Shown in pieces: positions 43,446 through 52,571 of a stretch of DNA of 64,000 bases. The position numbers and the translations under genes are program-made. The first letter of the stretch is position 1. Each line of letters begins with the position of its first letter. Origin of the DNA: G942493375 sp942493375 (GTDB taxonomy: Bacteria > Armatimonadota > UBA5829); NCBI GenBank assembly GCA_942493375.1, contig OW818698.1, positions 5,766,001-5,830,000 of the forward strand, given 5' to 3'. The notes under the pieces were generated by a model. The model ran no database searches. It had not been told where the DNA came from and saw nothing but the letters and a program-made list of their open reading frames with translations.

Positions 43446-45569
43446 ATGCTAAATAAAAGAGAGCAAGTAAAAATCGGTCATGGGCTACAGACCGTTAATG
43501 TACCTTGGATGGAGATTTTGAAAAATAATGAGCAGGCATTTCTAACGGACAATCAGTTGTCTGCATCTATCGATAAAGAAAAACCCGGTTGCGATAGAAC
43601 ACACTTCTATCCACTCCCATTTCCCTATGAGTTTACCAATGGCAAATGGATCTGGAATGATATCGTAAACCATGACAGTCTTAGGAGCATAGGTCCTGGA
43701 CTTGATTTTGCTCCACAGAAGACAGAGTTATCGTTCCTGCCTCATCTGATCGAGAAGACAATGGTATCCGGTAACAGCCGGATAGTTGAAAAAAGCGCCG
43801 TCTCCGGTGATACTCTGATTATTGAATGGGACATAACTGGACTGGATTCCATTAAGCTGCGTTATTCACTCCCACACTTTGCTGCAGAGATGGATGAATT
43901 TAAATATGGTTTTGTAGTCTCAATTAAGGACCAGGTGTTTGTGGCGATATCTATTAGTGGTGCTGCAGGTCTGGAATATACCCACGAGAAAGAACCGTTC
44001 CAGCTGGAAGCGAATATTGGTGTAGCTCAGGCTCAGAAGATCCACCTTGCACTGTCCTGCGGGTATGACAGGGATTCGACAATTCTAGCGGCTTCAAACG
44101 CAGCGACTAATCCGGAATCTGTGTTTACTGCTGCTGAGGACACCTGGAATCAATATTTCACCAAGGTCGTTCCTCATTTTGAGTGCTCGGACAAGATGCT
44201 CGAGAAGCTTTATTATTACCAGGCTTATGTGACCAGGGCCAATCTGTATGATATCCCCTATGAACCTTTCACGCATTTGTATACATGCCCCTGGAAGACC
44301 GGAGCTGTTTGGCAGTGGAGTTGGAATACGCCTATGGATTCTGTCTGCGAACGCTGGCTCAACGACAAGCAGATAGGCGCCGGTGGGATATTGCTTGAAG
44401 GCACAAATGGCGGTGGATTGAACATCGGAACATATTTGCATCCCCTCAGAAAAGTCACTGAGCTGAGAGAGCACAACGACCATGCCCAGACAATCGGAAA
44501 GTACCTGAACGATCTTCCGGATAACTATGATATCCAGGCGTGCACAACCCTTCCACACACAACACCGAATGGTCTGCTGGGAGCGTGGGAGTTTTATCTG
44601 TGCAGTGGTGATAAAGAGTTCCTGCGAGATGCTCTTAAGGTGATGGTTGAGGCAGAAACCGAGTATTCAAAGCATGAACTGGAGAGTGGTCTGTGCACAA
44701 GCTCGTTCATCGATGAGTTCGATTACTCCCTTCGATTGAAACCATACATTGCAGCATTTTCAAAAGGCGATACTGAGATGATGCTCAAGATGGATACGCC
44801 TTTTATACCTGTTGACTACAACGCCTACCTGTATGCCTTGAGGGAGAGAATCATCCAGGCAGCAGGAGTTATTGTCGAAGCTGGTATTGATACAGCAAAA
44901 CTTCGAGAGAAGAACGCAAAGCTCAAGGATTCGATCAATACTTATTTGTGGGATGGGGCCGATGGATTCTTCTACGACGCTGATCCTCGGAATATGCAGC
45001 GCTCCGGTATAAAGTGTATCGCCGGGTTTGCGCCTATGTACGCCGGGATCGCAACAGATGAGCAGACAGCGAAGTTAGTTGAACACCTGACTAACCCTCT
45101 GGAGTTCGGCACCAAATATCCCTGTCCATCAATATCAGTAGATACGCCTGAGATCGATCCCTCTCTGCCAACATATGGAGGAGACAGCGGGATAACTTCC
45201 GGAATATGGTTTACAGTAGAGGGACTTATAAAATACGGTTACGATGACCTGGCGGCAAGTTATGTGCTGAAGACCATTGAGATGATGACCCTCGAAGGCC
45301 CCAGTTCTGCATACTCTTACCACTCAACAACCGGAAAGAACAACCAGGAGAAGCACACTCTGGCAGCTCAGGGGAATATCCTGGCAGACCTGATCTGCAA
45401 ATACATAATAGGCCTCAATCCTACAATGAGGGATAGCATGGAGATAAGACCGCTGGCTTTAGACTCATCCGGAATAGAAACCTTCACCTTCGGCCCATAC
45501 ATATACCAAGACAAGACCATCACGGTAGAATGGGACAAGAAGAGCGGGTATAAGTTGCAGATGAAGTAA
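43446..45569 (+). CDS. GH63/GH37-like alpha/alpha-barrel glycosidase
   Basis: A 707-residue cytoplasmic-looking protein (no signal peptide from ATG 43446, which has AAAGGAA 5 bp upstream). The N-terminal 240 residues are a beta-sandwich. The remainder is an (alpha/alpha)6 barrel with TCPWKTGAVWQWSWNTPM, GILLEGTNGGG, FIDEFDYSLRLKP, NTYLWDGADGFFYDADP and TYGGDSGITSGIWFTVEGLIKYGY. The barrel organisation resembles GH63 and trehalase-type inverting glycosidases. The late segment GxxWxxxxxxxxGLxxYGYxxLA is typical of that clan. Substrate is unknown; alpha-glucosides or glucosylglycerate-like compounds are plausible. It lies divergent from the c-di-GMP operon. Confidence 0.75.
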   Translation: MLNKREQVKIGHGLQTVNVPWMEILKNNEQAFLTDNQLSASIDKEKPGCDRTHFYPLPFPYEFTNGKWIWNDIVNHDSLRSIGPGLDFAPQKTELSFLPHLIEKTMVSGNSRIVEKSAVSGDTLIIEWDITGLDSIKLRYSLPHFAAEMDEFKYGFVVSIKDQVFVAISISGAAGLEYTHEKEPFQLEANIGVAQAQKIHLALSCGYDRDSTILAASNAATNPESVFTAAEDTWNQYFTKVVPHFECSDKMLEKLYYYQAYVTRANLYDIPYEPFTHLYTCPWKTGAVWQWSWNTPMDSVCERWLNDKQIGAGGILLEGTNGGGLNIGTYLHPLRKVTELREHNDHAQTIGKYLNDLPDNYDIQACTTLPHTTPNGLLGAWEFYLCSGDKEFLRDALKVMVEAETEYSKHELESGLCTSSFIDEFDYSLRLKPYIAAFSKGDTEMMLKMDTPFIPVDYNAYLYALRERIIQAAGVIVEAGIDTAKLREKNAKLKDSINTYLWDGADGFFYDADPRNMQRSGIKCIAGFAPMYAGIATDEQTAKLVEHLTNPLEFGTKYPCPSISVDTPEIDPSLPTYGGDSGITSGIWFTVEGLIKYGYDDLAASYVLKTIEMMTLEGPSSAYSYHSTTGKNNQEKHTLAAQGNILADLICKYIIGLNPTMRDSMEIRPLALDSSGIETFTFGPYIYQDKTITVEWDKKSGYKLQMK

Positions 45570-45582
45570 AATGCCATCAACC

Positions 45583-45649
45583 TGTTATCCTGAGGAACGA
45601 ACGATCTGCTTTTCATTCAAAAACAGATCCTTCGTTCCTCAGGATGACA
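45583..45649. repeat. GTCATCCTG-family hairpin between convergent glycosidase genes
   Basis: The left arm TGTTATCCTGAGGAACGAAC continues to GATCTGCTTTT (45583-45613), and the right arm 45619-45649 is its near-perfect complement, ending CTCAGGATGACA. Three mismatches lie in a 31-bp stem. It ends 7 bp before the stop of the convergent gene. Confidence 0.88.
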
Positions 45650-45655
45650 ATTCTT

Positions 45656-48289
45656 TCACTCAGTATAAACCGCCATAACTTCTGCGTGTCCGGTGAAGTT
45701 TTTGATTGTTATCGATTCTCTTTCAGGATCGTATTCTCCGCCGGTTGCTTCAGCTGCTTTCAGTTCGTTTGGATGCGGCAGGCGGATTTCTACGGTTTTG
45801 GGTTTGTATTCGGAGTTGCAGGTTATTTCAACTTCGATATTTCCAAGATCAACCATAGATACCACAGACAATGATAGTTTGCCGAAGTGACTGACTACAT
45901 TATTCAGTTCGATCTTCTTTCCATCTTCCAGCCAGACTCTTGGAATCCCGGACAGCAATCGGAGGGTATCCCCATCTTCCAGATACAGCATCGATCTAGC
46001 CTGCATCAGGAACTGGGCTTCTTCGTGGGTTTTATGCGGACTGACTCCAAAATAGTGCTCCCAGAAAGAGTATATCTCCCGGTCTGCCAGGCTGGCGATG
46101 CCGTTGTAAAAAGCTTTCAGAAACTGCTTTGGTTCATCACGATGAAGGTGTATGAATGGATGCCTGCTGTAGTAGGGCTGACTTGATGGCAGATTGCGCA
46201 AAGATGTCAGCTCGCACTGGTGATTGAGAATGAAATCAGCAGATAGTTCATTCGGTCCAATGATCCCGTGGGCTATCAGATGGTTCACACCCAGGCAGTC
46301 ATCACGGATAGTCAGCGAACCATGGCTCCAGCGCCTCTGAGCTTTTATTCCAAGGCACTCGGGACCGGTAGAGTTTGCCCACGGGGCTGCTGTCGGTACC
46401 CAGGTTCCGTCTCCTAGGGGCATAACCGGGCTGCAGGCAAGGGATTCGAAGAAACTCGTCCGGATATTTGCTTTGAATGCTTCAGCTTCTACGCATAATC
46501 TGACAGATTCAGAGGGATTGGTATTGGCAAACATCTTAGCTACAAGGTTCAGGCCTGCATACGCGAATGCATTCAGCATGTATATACGTTCGTTATCCTG
46601 AGGGTCTGCTACCTGACCATCCAGCATCCCATAACCTTTGCCCCGCAGTTCCTCCGTCATGTTCCGGTTTCGCCAGTCGACTATATACCCGCAGGACTTT
46701 AAGACTTTGAGTGAGATCTCTGCCACCCAGGCATCATCGCGGGTGTATTGATAATGCTGACCGATAGCCAGCAGCATTGCGCCTGTCTCTACCATATAAC
46801 CGATAAATGTCTGCAGAAGTCCGTTCTCCTGCTGCTTATGCAGGTAGTAGTCCAGACAGCGCCTGGCAAGGGTGTGTAGCCCTACTGAATCGAGATAGTC
46901 AGTATGCACCCAGACCTCAGAGCAGACCGGAACATATACCCCATCAGACATCGCTATAGGTTGATCGGGTTCATTTCCATATGCAGTAAGGTCGAGATGC
47001 AGCAGGCCTGCCTGGATCATGCTGTCAATACGCTTCTCCGGCACATGCATGCTTCCAGCTTTCTGAAGCTTGTTCTGCCAGAATGATCTGCACTCATCCA
47101 GGGAAGCTGAAATGTCACGTTTGATCAGTCCTGCAGCTCTTTCCACAGGTATAGGTGTATGTGGAATAATGAACTCCAGGGTTGCAGTTTCACCGGGCTT
47201 CAGAAGAATTGCTATCTCTTCCTGTTTAATGGGAGTTCCATTGAGTGTAGAGACAGCGAAAACACGACCGTCTTTGGTCAGACTGAATCCGGTCTGAGGG
47301 TCGAAATCATATTCACCGGAATCGCCGATGAACCCGTGGATGAATGGAGCTTTCAGGAATGCATAGCGGGGAATCTGCGCAGTATTGGTTGCTACTATAC
47401 GGCAGCATAGCACTGTCTCTTCATCCAAAACTAATTCCTGTTCAACCAGGGAATCGAACTCCGCTTTCTCTGCTTCATTGAACACGTGACACTGCGCCAT
47501 GCCATCAGCCACCAGAAAATGGGTGCCGCGGATGTTGGATTCTATCAGCGCAGACTTTTCGAGAGTAGAGAAGAACACGTGATCGTATTTTATATCATCG
47601 TCTATTCTCTCTACGTGAAGAATAGGTAGAGTGTCTTCATCCAGCCACCTGCGCACGTTTTCTGAGCACTCAAAACCACGACCTGCTACAAAACCATAAC
47701 GTGGGGAAATATATTTCTCATGATCAACCCAGAAATAACCGTTGCCGTGGAACCTGGGCTGTATCCAGTCACTACACACCATAGGTTCCCTAAGGCCTAC
47801 TTCAAACACTCGAAGGTCACGGCTGATACCCAGCCATATAGGGTGATGAAGCTCCCTGGTGTTTGCAGCGGCTATCTCGAATGTCTCTTCAGGCTCCGAT
47901 GCAATGCGCTGCAGGTCTGTTATTAATCCGAGTTTGCGAATGCCAGCAGCGACTTCATCATAGGTTCGGGTGTCTTCAGCAGGGAGAACTGCCACGCCGT
48001 AGTCAGGAATAAATATTGGAAAATCAGAGCCAACATCGCGGGCAAAGAAACTGAATGTGTTGGTATCTGTGTGCACTGTTAGGATGGTGGGATTGGAACC
48101 AACTTCCAGGTTTTCGGCATCAACTAGTATCTCAAGTCTGCACTCGGATTTGCTGTTGCAGGAAAATGTGTTATTTAAATATGTGCCGGCGTCTTGAGTG
48201 AATTGACCGCTGTGAACACGACCAGCCTTCACGCTGACTTCACCGTCAGCTGGAGAAGTTTTCCATATAATAGCTACGAGTATTTCCAT
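45656..48289 (-). CDS. Six-hairpin glycosidase-like protein
   Basis: A 877-residue protein; ATG 48289 with GGTGGGA upstream is preferred to a TTG at 48307. The N-terminal about 400 residues are beta-rich, and the C-terminal about 450 contain helical repeats of a six-hairpin (alpha/alpha)6 barrel: SEVWVHTDYLDSVGLHTLAR, LLQTFIGYMVETGAMLLAIG, ERIYMLNAFAYAGLNLVAKM and LHRDEPKQFLKAFYNGIASL. No signal peptide is apparent. Comparable proteins include GH families of inverting glycosidases acting on plant or bacterial glycans, but I cannot assign one. It is convergent with the GH63-like gene and divergent from the GH43 gene, in a glycan-degradation neighbourhood. Confidence 0.7.
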   Translation of the reverse strand: MEILVAIIWKTSPADGEVSVKAGRVHSGQFTQDAGTYLNNTFSCNSKSECRLEILVDAENLEVGSNPTILTVHTDTNTFSFFARDVGSDFPIFIPDYGVAVLPAEDTRTYDEVAAGIRKLGLITDLQRIASEPEETFEIAAANTRELHHPIWLGISRDLRVFEVGLREPMVCSDWIQPRFHGNGYFWVDHEKYISPRYGFVAGRGFECSENVRRWLDEDTLPILHVERIDDDIKYDHVFFSTLEKSALIESNIRGTHFLVADGMAQCHVFNEAEKAEFDSLVEQELVLDEETVLCCRIVATNTAQIPRYAFLKAPFIHGFIGDSGEYDFDPQTGFSLTKDGRVFAVSTLNGTPIKQEEIAILLKPGETATLEFIIPHTPIPVERAAGLIKRDISASLDECRSFWQNKLQKAGSMHVPEKRIDSMIQAGLLHLDLTAYGNEPDQPIAMSDGVYVPVCSEVWVHTDYLDSVGLHTLARRCLDYYLHKQQENGLLQTFIGYMVETGAMLLAIGQHYQYTRDDAWVAEISLKVLKSCGYIVDWRNRNMTEELRGKGYGMLDGQVADPQDNERIYMLNAFAYAGLNLVAKMFANTNPSESVRLCVEAEAFKANIRTSFFESLACSPVMPLGDGTWVPTAAPWANSTGPECLGIKAQRRWSHGSLTIRDDCLGVNHLIAHGIIGPNELSADFILNHQCELTSLRNLPSSQPYYSRHPFIHLHRDEPKQFLKAFYNGIASLADREIYSFWEHYFGVSPHKTHEEAQFLMQARSMLYLEDGDTLRLLSGIPRVWLEDGKKIELNNVVSHFGKLSLSVVSMVDLGNIEVEITCNSEYKPKTVEIRLPHPNELKAAEATGGEYDPERESITIKNFTGHAEVMAVYTE

Positions 48290-48346
48290 CGAAATCCCAC
48301 CCCGCAAAGTTTGTTACTAAACTATACAGGGGTTGGGGGTAATAGT

Positions 48347-48427
48347 CTAGCGCGCATTATTCACCAGTCTCTGCTTTCGACCGGCAGTAGGGGCGAAAGC
48401 GAGGCAATCACGAATAATGCGCGCTAG
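48347..48427. repeat. Perfect 16-bp armed element of the CGCATTATTCA family
   Basis: Arms CTAGCGCGCATTATTC and GAATAATGCGCGCTAG are exact complements. Inside them, GCTTTCG and CGAAAGC form a second hairpin. The same two-level design occurs at 16503-16574 and 52399-52550. Confidence 0.88.
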
Positions 48428-48455
48428 CCGTGTGTTAATACTCCAGTATGGAAAA

Positions 48456-48694
48456 TTTGTCATCCTGAAAAAACCTTGTCATCCTACAAACCTTGTCATC
48501 CTGGAGCGCAGCGAAGGATCTGCTTTTCCCTTCGATCCTACCAAATCCCGCTCGGGTGTGATTTGCAATTACACCCGAAAGAGAATAATTTGGAACCGAC
48601 ATTCTGTTGCGGATGTGATTGCAAATCACATCCGAGCGTCGCTTTTCTCTTCGATCCCAAAGAACAGCAGATCCTTCACTGCGTTCAGGATGAC
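48456..48694. repeat. GTCATCCTG element interrupted by two other hairpins
   Basis: Three successive TTGTCATCCT words (48458, 48475, 48493) begin the region, the last continuing as a full left arm to GGATCTGC. The right arm CAGATCCTTCACTGCGTTCA ends GGATGACA at about 48694. Between them are two further palindromes, GGGTGTGATTTGCAATTACACC and CGGATGTGATTGCAAATCAC followed by ATCCG. The gap 48290-48769 holds this and the preceding element and no gene. Confidence 0.8.
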
Positions 48695-48769
48695 AGGTGT
48701 TGTATTGCAGTATTTGAACTGATGTTGGATAATATCAAGCGTAACCATATTAATTGAGGTGCAATAATC

Positions 48770-49645
48770 ATGCTTCTGGCTAGAGATTTCCGAATCCGTG
48801 ATCCCTTTGTGGTTCCTGTGCAGGAAGAGGGAGTTTATTATATGTATGGGTCTACCGATGACAACACATGGGGTGGTAAGGCGCAAGGCTTTAACGCGTA
48901 CAGGAGTTCGGATTTGGTTAACTGGGAGGGTCCGTATCCGGTGTTTCGTCCTGAGCCCGGGTTTTGGTCTGAGCAGGACTATTGGGCGCCGGAGGTTCAT
49001 CGGTATAATGGACGCTTCTTCATGTTTGCTTCGTTTAAGGCCGAGGGAGTGTGCCGGGGAACTCAGATTCTTGTTACGGACGGTCCGATGGGTCCGTTCA
49101 AACCTCACAGCGATGGTCCGGTTACTCCTCGTGACTGGGAGTGTCTGGATGGGACACTTTATATCGATAAGCAGGGGAATCCCTGGATGGTATTCTGCCA
49201 CGAATGGGTGCAGATACAAGATGGCACTATGTGTGCGCTGCCATTAAATCAGGATTTGAGCGCTGCTGCAGGGGAACCGATTTTCCTGTTTCATGCTTCG
49301 GAAGCTCCATGGGGTAACAACTACCCCGACCAGGGAAACTTCGTAACTGATGGTCCATTTATGTACCGGGCAGCTAATGGTGAATTACTGATGATATGGT
49401 CGAGTTTTGGGGAGCGGGGGTATGCTGTCGGTATAGCCAGATCAGCTTCCGGAGAGATCACAGGACCGTGGCAGCAGGATGATACTCCGCTGTTTGCTGA
49501 GGATGGGGGACACGGTATGCTGTTCAAGACATTCGATGGCCATCTTATGTTAACTTTCCACCAGCCGAATGAGACACCCAACGAACGTCACGTGATATTT
49601 CCTGTCAATGAAATAGACGGCAGGCTGGAGATAGCTAACCGATAA
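48770..49645 (+). CDS. GH43-family glycoside hydrolase
   Basis: A 291-residue five-bladed beta-propeller enzyme. The catalytic base lies in RIRDPFVV (Asp 11) and the pKa-modulating Asp in ECLDGTLYID (Asp 127). At the usual position of the general acid the motif reads FVTDGPFMYR, with Asp 194 where GH43 enzymes usually show Glu; I believe this form also occurs in some GH43 subgroups. Expected substrates are arabinose- or xylose-containing glycans. No signal peptide is present, so it may act on imported oligosaccharides. GAGGTG precedes the ATG. The gene is the only plus-strand gene between two minus-strand genes. Confidence 0.88.
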   Translation: MLLARDFRIRDPFVVPVQEEGVYYMYGSTDDNTWGGKAQGFNAYRSSDLVNWEGPYPVFRPEPGFWSEQDYWAPEVHRYNGRFFMFASFKAEGVCRGTQILVTDGPMGPFKPHSDGPVTPRDWECLDGTLYIDKQGNPWMVFCHEWVQIQDGTMCALPLNQDLSAAAGEPIFLFHASEAPWGNNYPDQGNFVTDGPFMYRAANGELLMIWSSFGERGYAVGIARSASGEITGPWQQDDTPLFAEDGGHGMLFKTFDGHLMLTFHQPNETPNERHVIFPVNEIDGRLEIANR

Positions 49646-49685
49646 TATGAGGGCCGGAATGAAACCGGCCCAATTCCTACCAATA

Positions 49686-50543
49686 TTAGCTTGTGAATGC
49701 TGAGGCATAATCCTGGGCAAATTGTTTGTAGTTAATTGGAGGACTCTTCTTGAGGCGCTCCACTACCGGGGTTACCAGGGAACCGTGACCTTCACGGAAG
49801 AACTCATAATATTCCAGCATACTCTCAATAAACCACTCCGGCATACCCATCCCCTGCATCGCACTGCGAGTTGCTTCCGGTGGAGCATTGACATAGGTGA
49901 CTGTCTTTCCAACAATTGACGATATATGTGAAGCGACCTCATTGAATGATATGGCTTGTGGGCCTGTAACATCATATACATGTCCCATGTGACCTGGTTC
50001 AATGAGAGATGACACGACTACTGAAGCAATGTCCCGTGCATCAACCATATTTATTGTTGCATTGCCAAGAGGAGCATAGAACTTGCCCTCAGCAGCAATT
50101 GTTGCAGCGAACATCAATGTGTTTTGCATAAAGAATGTGGGCCTTACTGCTGTCAGACCTATGCCGACATGTTCTATGTACTTTTCAGAGTAGTAATGCC
50201 ACTGGTTAATCAGGATAGGAGATAGAGCGCTTGCTCCCATTACGGAAAGCTTAGTGATGTGACTAATTCCCGCCTTTGCAGCTTCATCAACAATGCACTT
50301 TTCAACATCCAGCTGCTGAGGCCCGCTGGGAGTCAGTAGAAAAAGGTGGTCAATTCCGTACATTGCGGCTTGCATGGAAGCGGGGTTTGCAATATCTCCT
50401 TGAACTATTTCAATCCCTGGTCCTGTCAGGGATCTGGCTTTGTCCGGATCGCGGGCAACGATTCTGAATTCGGCTCCTGTCTTTTGAAGATGTTTGACCA
50501 CCTGGCTACCGACAGTTCCCGTTGCTCCTGTTAATAGAATCAT
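49686..50543 (-). CDS. NmrA-like atypical short-chain dehydrogenase
   Basis: A 285-residue NAD(P)-binding protein starting MILLTGATGTVGSQVVKHLQ, the TGATGxxG motif of atypical SDRs. IVQGDIANPASM and LFLLTPSG are typical of NmrA/QOR2-like quinone reductases or redox sensors. ATG 50543 has GGAGGAA upstream; a longer start at 50588 is rejected. The catalytic YxxxK pair of classical SDRs is not evident. It is probably a single gene, divergent from the SDR at 50722. Confidence 0.85.
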   Translation of the reverse strand: MILLTGATGTVGSQVVKHLQKTGAEFRIVARDPDKARSLTGPGIEIVQGDIANPASMQAAMYGIDHLFLLTPSGPQQLDVEKCIVDEAAKAGISHITKLSVMGASALSPILINQWHYYSEKYIEHVGIGLTAVRPTFFMQNTLMFAATIAAEGKFYAPLGNATINMVDARDIASVVVSSLIEPGHMGHVYDVTGPQAISFNEVASHISSIVGKTVTYVNAPPEATRSAMQGMGMPEWFIESMLEYYEFFREGHGSLVTPVVERLKKSPPINYKQFAQDYASAFTS

Positions 50544-50721
50544 AATATGTTCCTCCACTAATATAAGTTCTATGCTAGTCATACCCATTCAATCTCTATA
50601 CTATGGCGACCAGCCTTAATCACACGGTGTGGTTTCCATAGACTAATTCCAGCAAACAATATACAATTGTAAGCACGAACAAAATTGTCCAACATCCAAC
50701 TTCCAAACTAGGAGTGGCATT

Positions 50722-51483
50722 ATGAAACTTGAAGGCAAAGTTGCTATAGTAACAGGTTCAAGCAAAGGCATTGGTGAAGGCATCGCGCGTGAGTTTTCTC
50801 ATGAGGGCGCTAACGTTGTGATTGTCTGCAGAAATGAAGCAGAAGGGCTCGCAATGGCTGAGGAAATGGGGAGCGCCGAGGGTCGTGCTATATTTGTGAA
50901 GACCGATGTCACCAAGAGCGAAGATATACAGGCTCTGATTGCTAAGACTATCGAAGTGTTCGGAAAGCTCGATATCCTGGTCAATAACGCCGGGTACCAT
51001 ATTTCCAAAAATATCGAAGAGACCAGTGAGGAAGAGTGGGAGTTTATCCAGAGCACAAACCTGCGCAGCACTTTTCTGTGTTCAAAATACTCGATCCCGC
51101 ATCTGCGTAAGACTAAGGGCAATATCATCAATATCAGCAGTATGGTAGGACTGGTTGGACAACCCAACGCTGGAGCATATTCCGCTACCAAAGGTGGCCA
51201 GATTGCGATGAGCAAGGGTATGGCGATTGACTTTGCACCAGATGGTATCAGGATCAACGTAATCTGCCCCGGCTGGATTCAGACCCCACTGGTAGAGGAC
51301 TGGTTCGGACAACAAAAAGACGAAGCCGCCGCCAGGAAATACATCTACGGTCAGCACCCACTGGGAAGAATCGGGACGATAGAAGAATGCGGTAAAGCCG
51401 CAGTATACCTAGGCAGCGAAGACGCAGCGTTCATTACCGGAATAACCCTGAACATAGACGGCGGGATCACCCTGGGTTACTAA
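50722..51483 (+). CDS. Classical short-chain dehydrogenase/reductase
   Basis: A 253-residue SDR with cofactor motif TGSSKGIG (11-18), ILVNNAG, catalytic NISSMVG and YSATK, and the C-terminal ITGITLNIDGG. All catalytic residues are present. It probably oxidises or reduces a sugar or polyol alcohol; a 3-oxoacyl reductase role is less likely in this setting. AGGAG precedes the ATG. It opens the plus-strand catabolic cluster, with a second SDR gene 198 bp further on. Confidence 0.9.
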   Translation: MKLEGKVAIVTGSSKGIGEGIAREFSHEGANVVIVCRNEAEGLAMAEEMGSAEGRAIFVKTDVTKSEDIQALIAKTIEVFGKLDILVNNAGYHISKNIEETSEEEWEFIQSTNLRSTFLCSKYSIPHLRKTKGNIINISSMVGLVGQPNAGAYSATKGGQIAMSKGMAIDFAPDGIRINVICPGWIQTPLVEDWFGQQKDEAAARKYIYGQHPLGRIGTIEECGKAAVYLGSEDAAFITGITLNIDGGITLGY

Positions 51484-51500
51484 CAAGAAAAAGATAATTC

Positions 51501-51661
51501 AACCACGGAATACACGGAATACACGGAAAAGGGAATAAATTGAGATAAAACTTACAACGACATATAACTTAAACTGCTCTCATGTATTATAAGTTAAGCT
51601 ATTACAAACATAACTAGATTAACAATGTTTCTCCCTTCCCTTTTCCGTGTATTCCGTGGTT
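51501..51661. repeat. Inverted pair of 9-bp tandem repeats (CACGGAATA family), second copy
   Basis: AACCACGGAATACACGGAAT (51501) continues to ACACGGAAAAGGGAA; the right arm TTCCCTTTTCCGTGTATTCC ends GTGGTTA at 51662. About 100 AT-rich bp separate the arms. It matches the element at 30237-30410 in arms but not in the interior. Confidence 0.85.
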
Positions 51662-51681
51662 ATTTAAAAAGGATAGTATAA

Positions 51682-52398
51682 ATGATATATCCGGAGTTCA
51701 AAGGTAAGGTCATTATGGTCACCGGTGCAGCGGGTGGTATTGGTAGCAAGCTTGTTCAGCGGTTTGAAGAGTGTGGGGCTATTGTATATGGGACCGATAT
51801 CGTTGAGAGTAAGCAGCAGCATTTCATCCGTGGTGACATATCCGATACGGCATTCCAGAAAGCATGGCTTAAGGAAGTGCTGGCAAACGAAGGCAGGGTG
51901 GATGTGTTGATCAACAATGCCGGAGTCTGCCCTCGCACGGCTCTCTCCGACATTACTGAGGATGAGTGGCGGAGGGTTATTGATATCAACCTGACAGCTA
52001 CCTTCTTCCTCAGCCAGATATGCATAGAGCAGATGATCGGTCAGAAATCCGGAGCAATCATTAATCTTGCATCCCTTGCTGGAAAAGTGGGCGGAATTGC
52101 GGTTGGAGCACATTACAGTGCCAGCAAAGCAGCGATTGCATGTCTGACAAAAACACTCGCACGCAGCGGCGCCGGACACGGTGTCCGGGTTAATGCGGTT
52201 GCCCCTGGTGTTATTGATACCGACATCACAAGCGCAGCCACCCCACAGCAGAGGGAAGCATTCAAGACGACCATACCCATGGGGCGGATAGGTGATGCGG
52301 ATGAGGTTGTCAGCCCGATAATGTTCCTGGCATCCAGTGAAGCATCATACATTACGGGAGCAACTCTCGACATCAACGGCGGACTATTGATGGATTAA
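51682..52398 (+). CDS. Classical short-chain dehydrogenase/reductase
   Basis: A 238-residue SDR with TGAAGGIG, VLINNAGVCPR, NLASLAG and YSASKAA and the C-terminal ITGATLDINGG. The region after the cofactor motif is short (TDIVESKQQHFIRGDISD), as in sugar-acid dehydrogenases that lack one loop. Likely substrate is a sugar or hydroxy acid. AAGGATAG precedes ATG 51682. It is followed by the cyclase gene after a palindromic gap. Confidence 0.9.
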   Translation: MIYPEFKGKVIMVTGAAGGIGSKLVQRFEECGAIVYGTDIVESKQQHFIRGDISDTAFQKAWLKEVLANEGRVDVLINNAGVCPRTALSDITEDEWRRVIDINLTATFFLSQICIEQMIGQKSGAIINLASLAGKVGGIAVGAHYSASKAAIACLTKTLARSGAGHGVRVNAVAPGVIDTDITSAATPQQREAFKTTIPMGRIGDADEVVSPIMFLASSEASYITGATLDINGGLLMD

Positions 52399-52550
52399 CC
52401 CGCTTTATTCACTAGCCCGCTTTATTCACAAAGCTTCGCTTTTGTCCGGCATTAGGGACAAAAGCTGAGTCAGTCATGAATAATGCGGGCCAGACGTCGC
52501 TTTTGTCCGGTAGGAGGGACAAAAGCTGAGTCAATCATGAATAATGCGGG
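52399..52550. repeat. One CCCGC-TTATTCA element embedded within another
   Basis: The order is left flank CCCGCTTTATTCAC, left flank again, core hairpin (CTTTTGTCC / GGACAAAAG), right flank TCATGAATAATGCGGG, core hairpin again, and right flank again. Two complete elements are thus arranged one inside the other's left half. Confidence 0.85.
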
Positions 52551-52571
52551 TTGAAGCAATCGGAGGATTAG

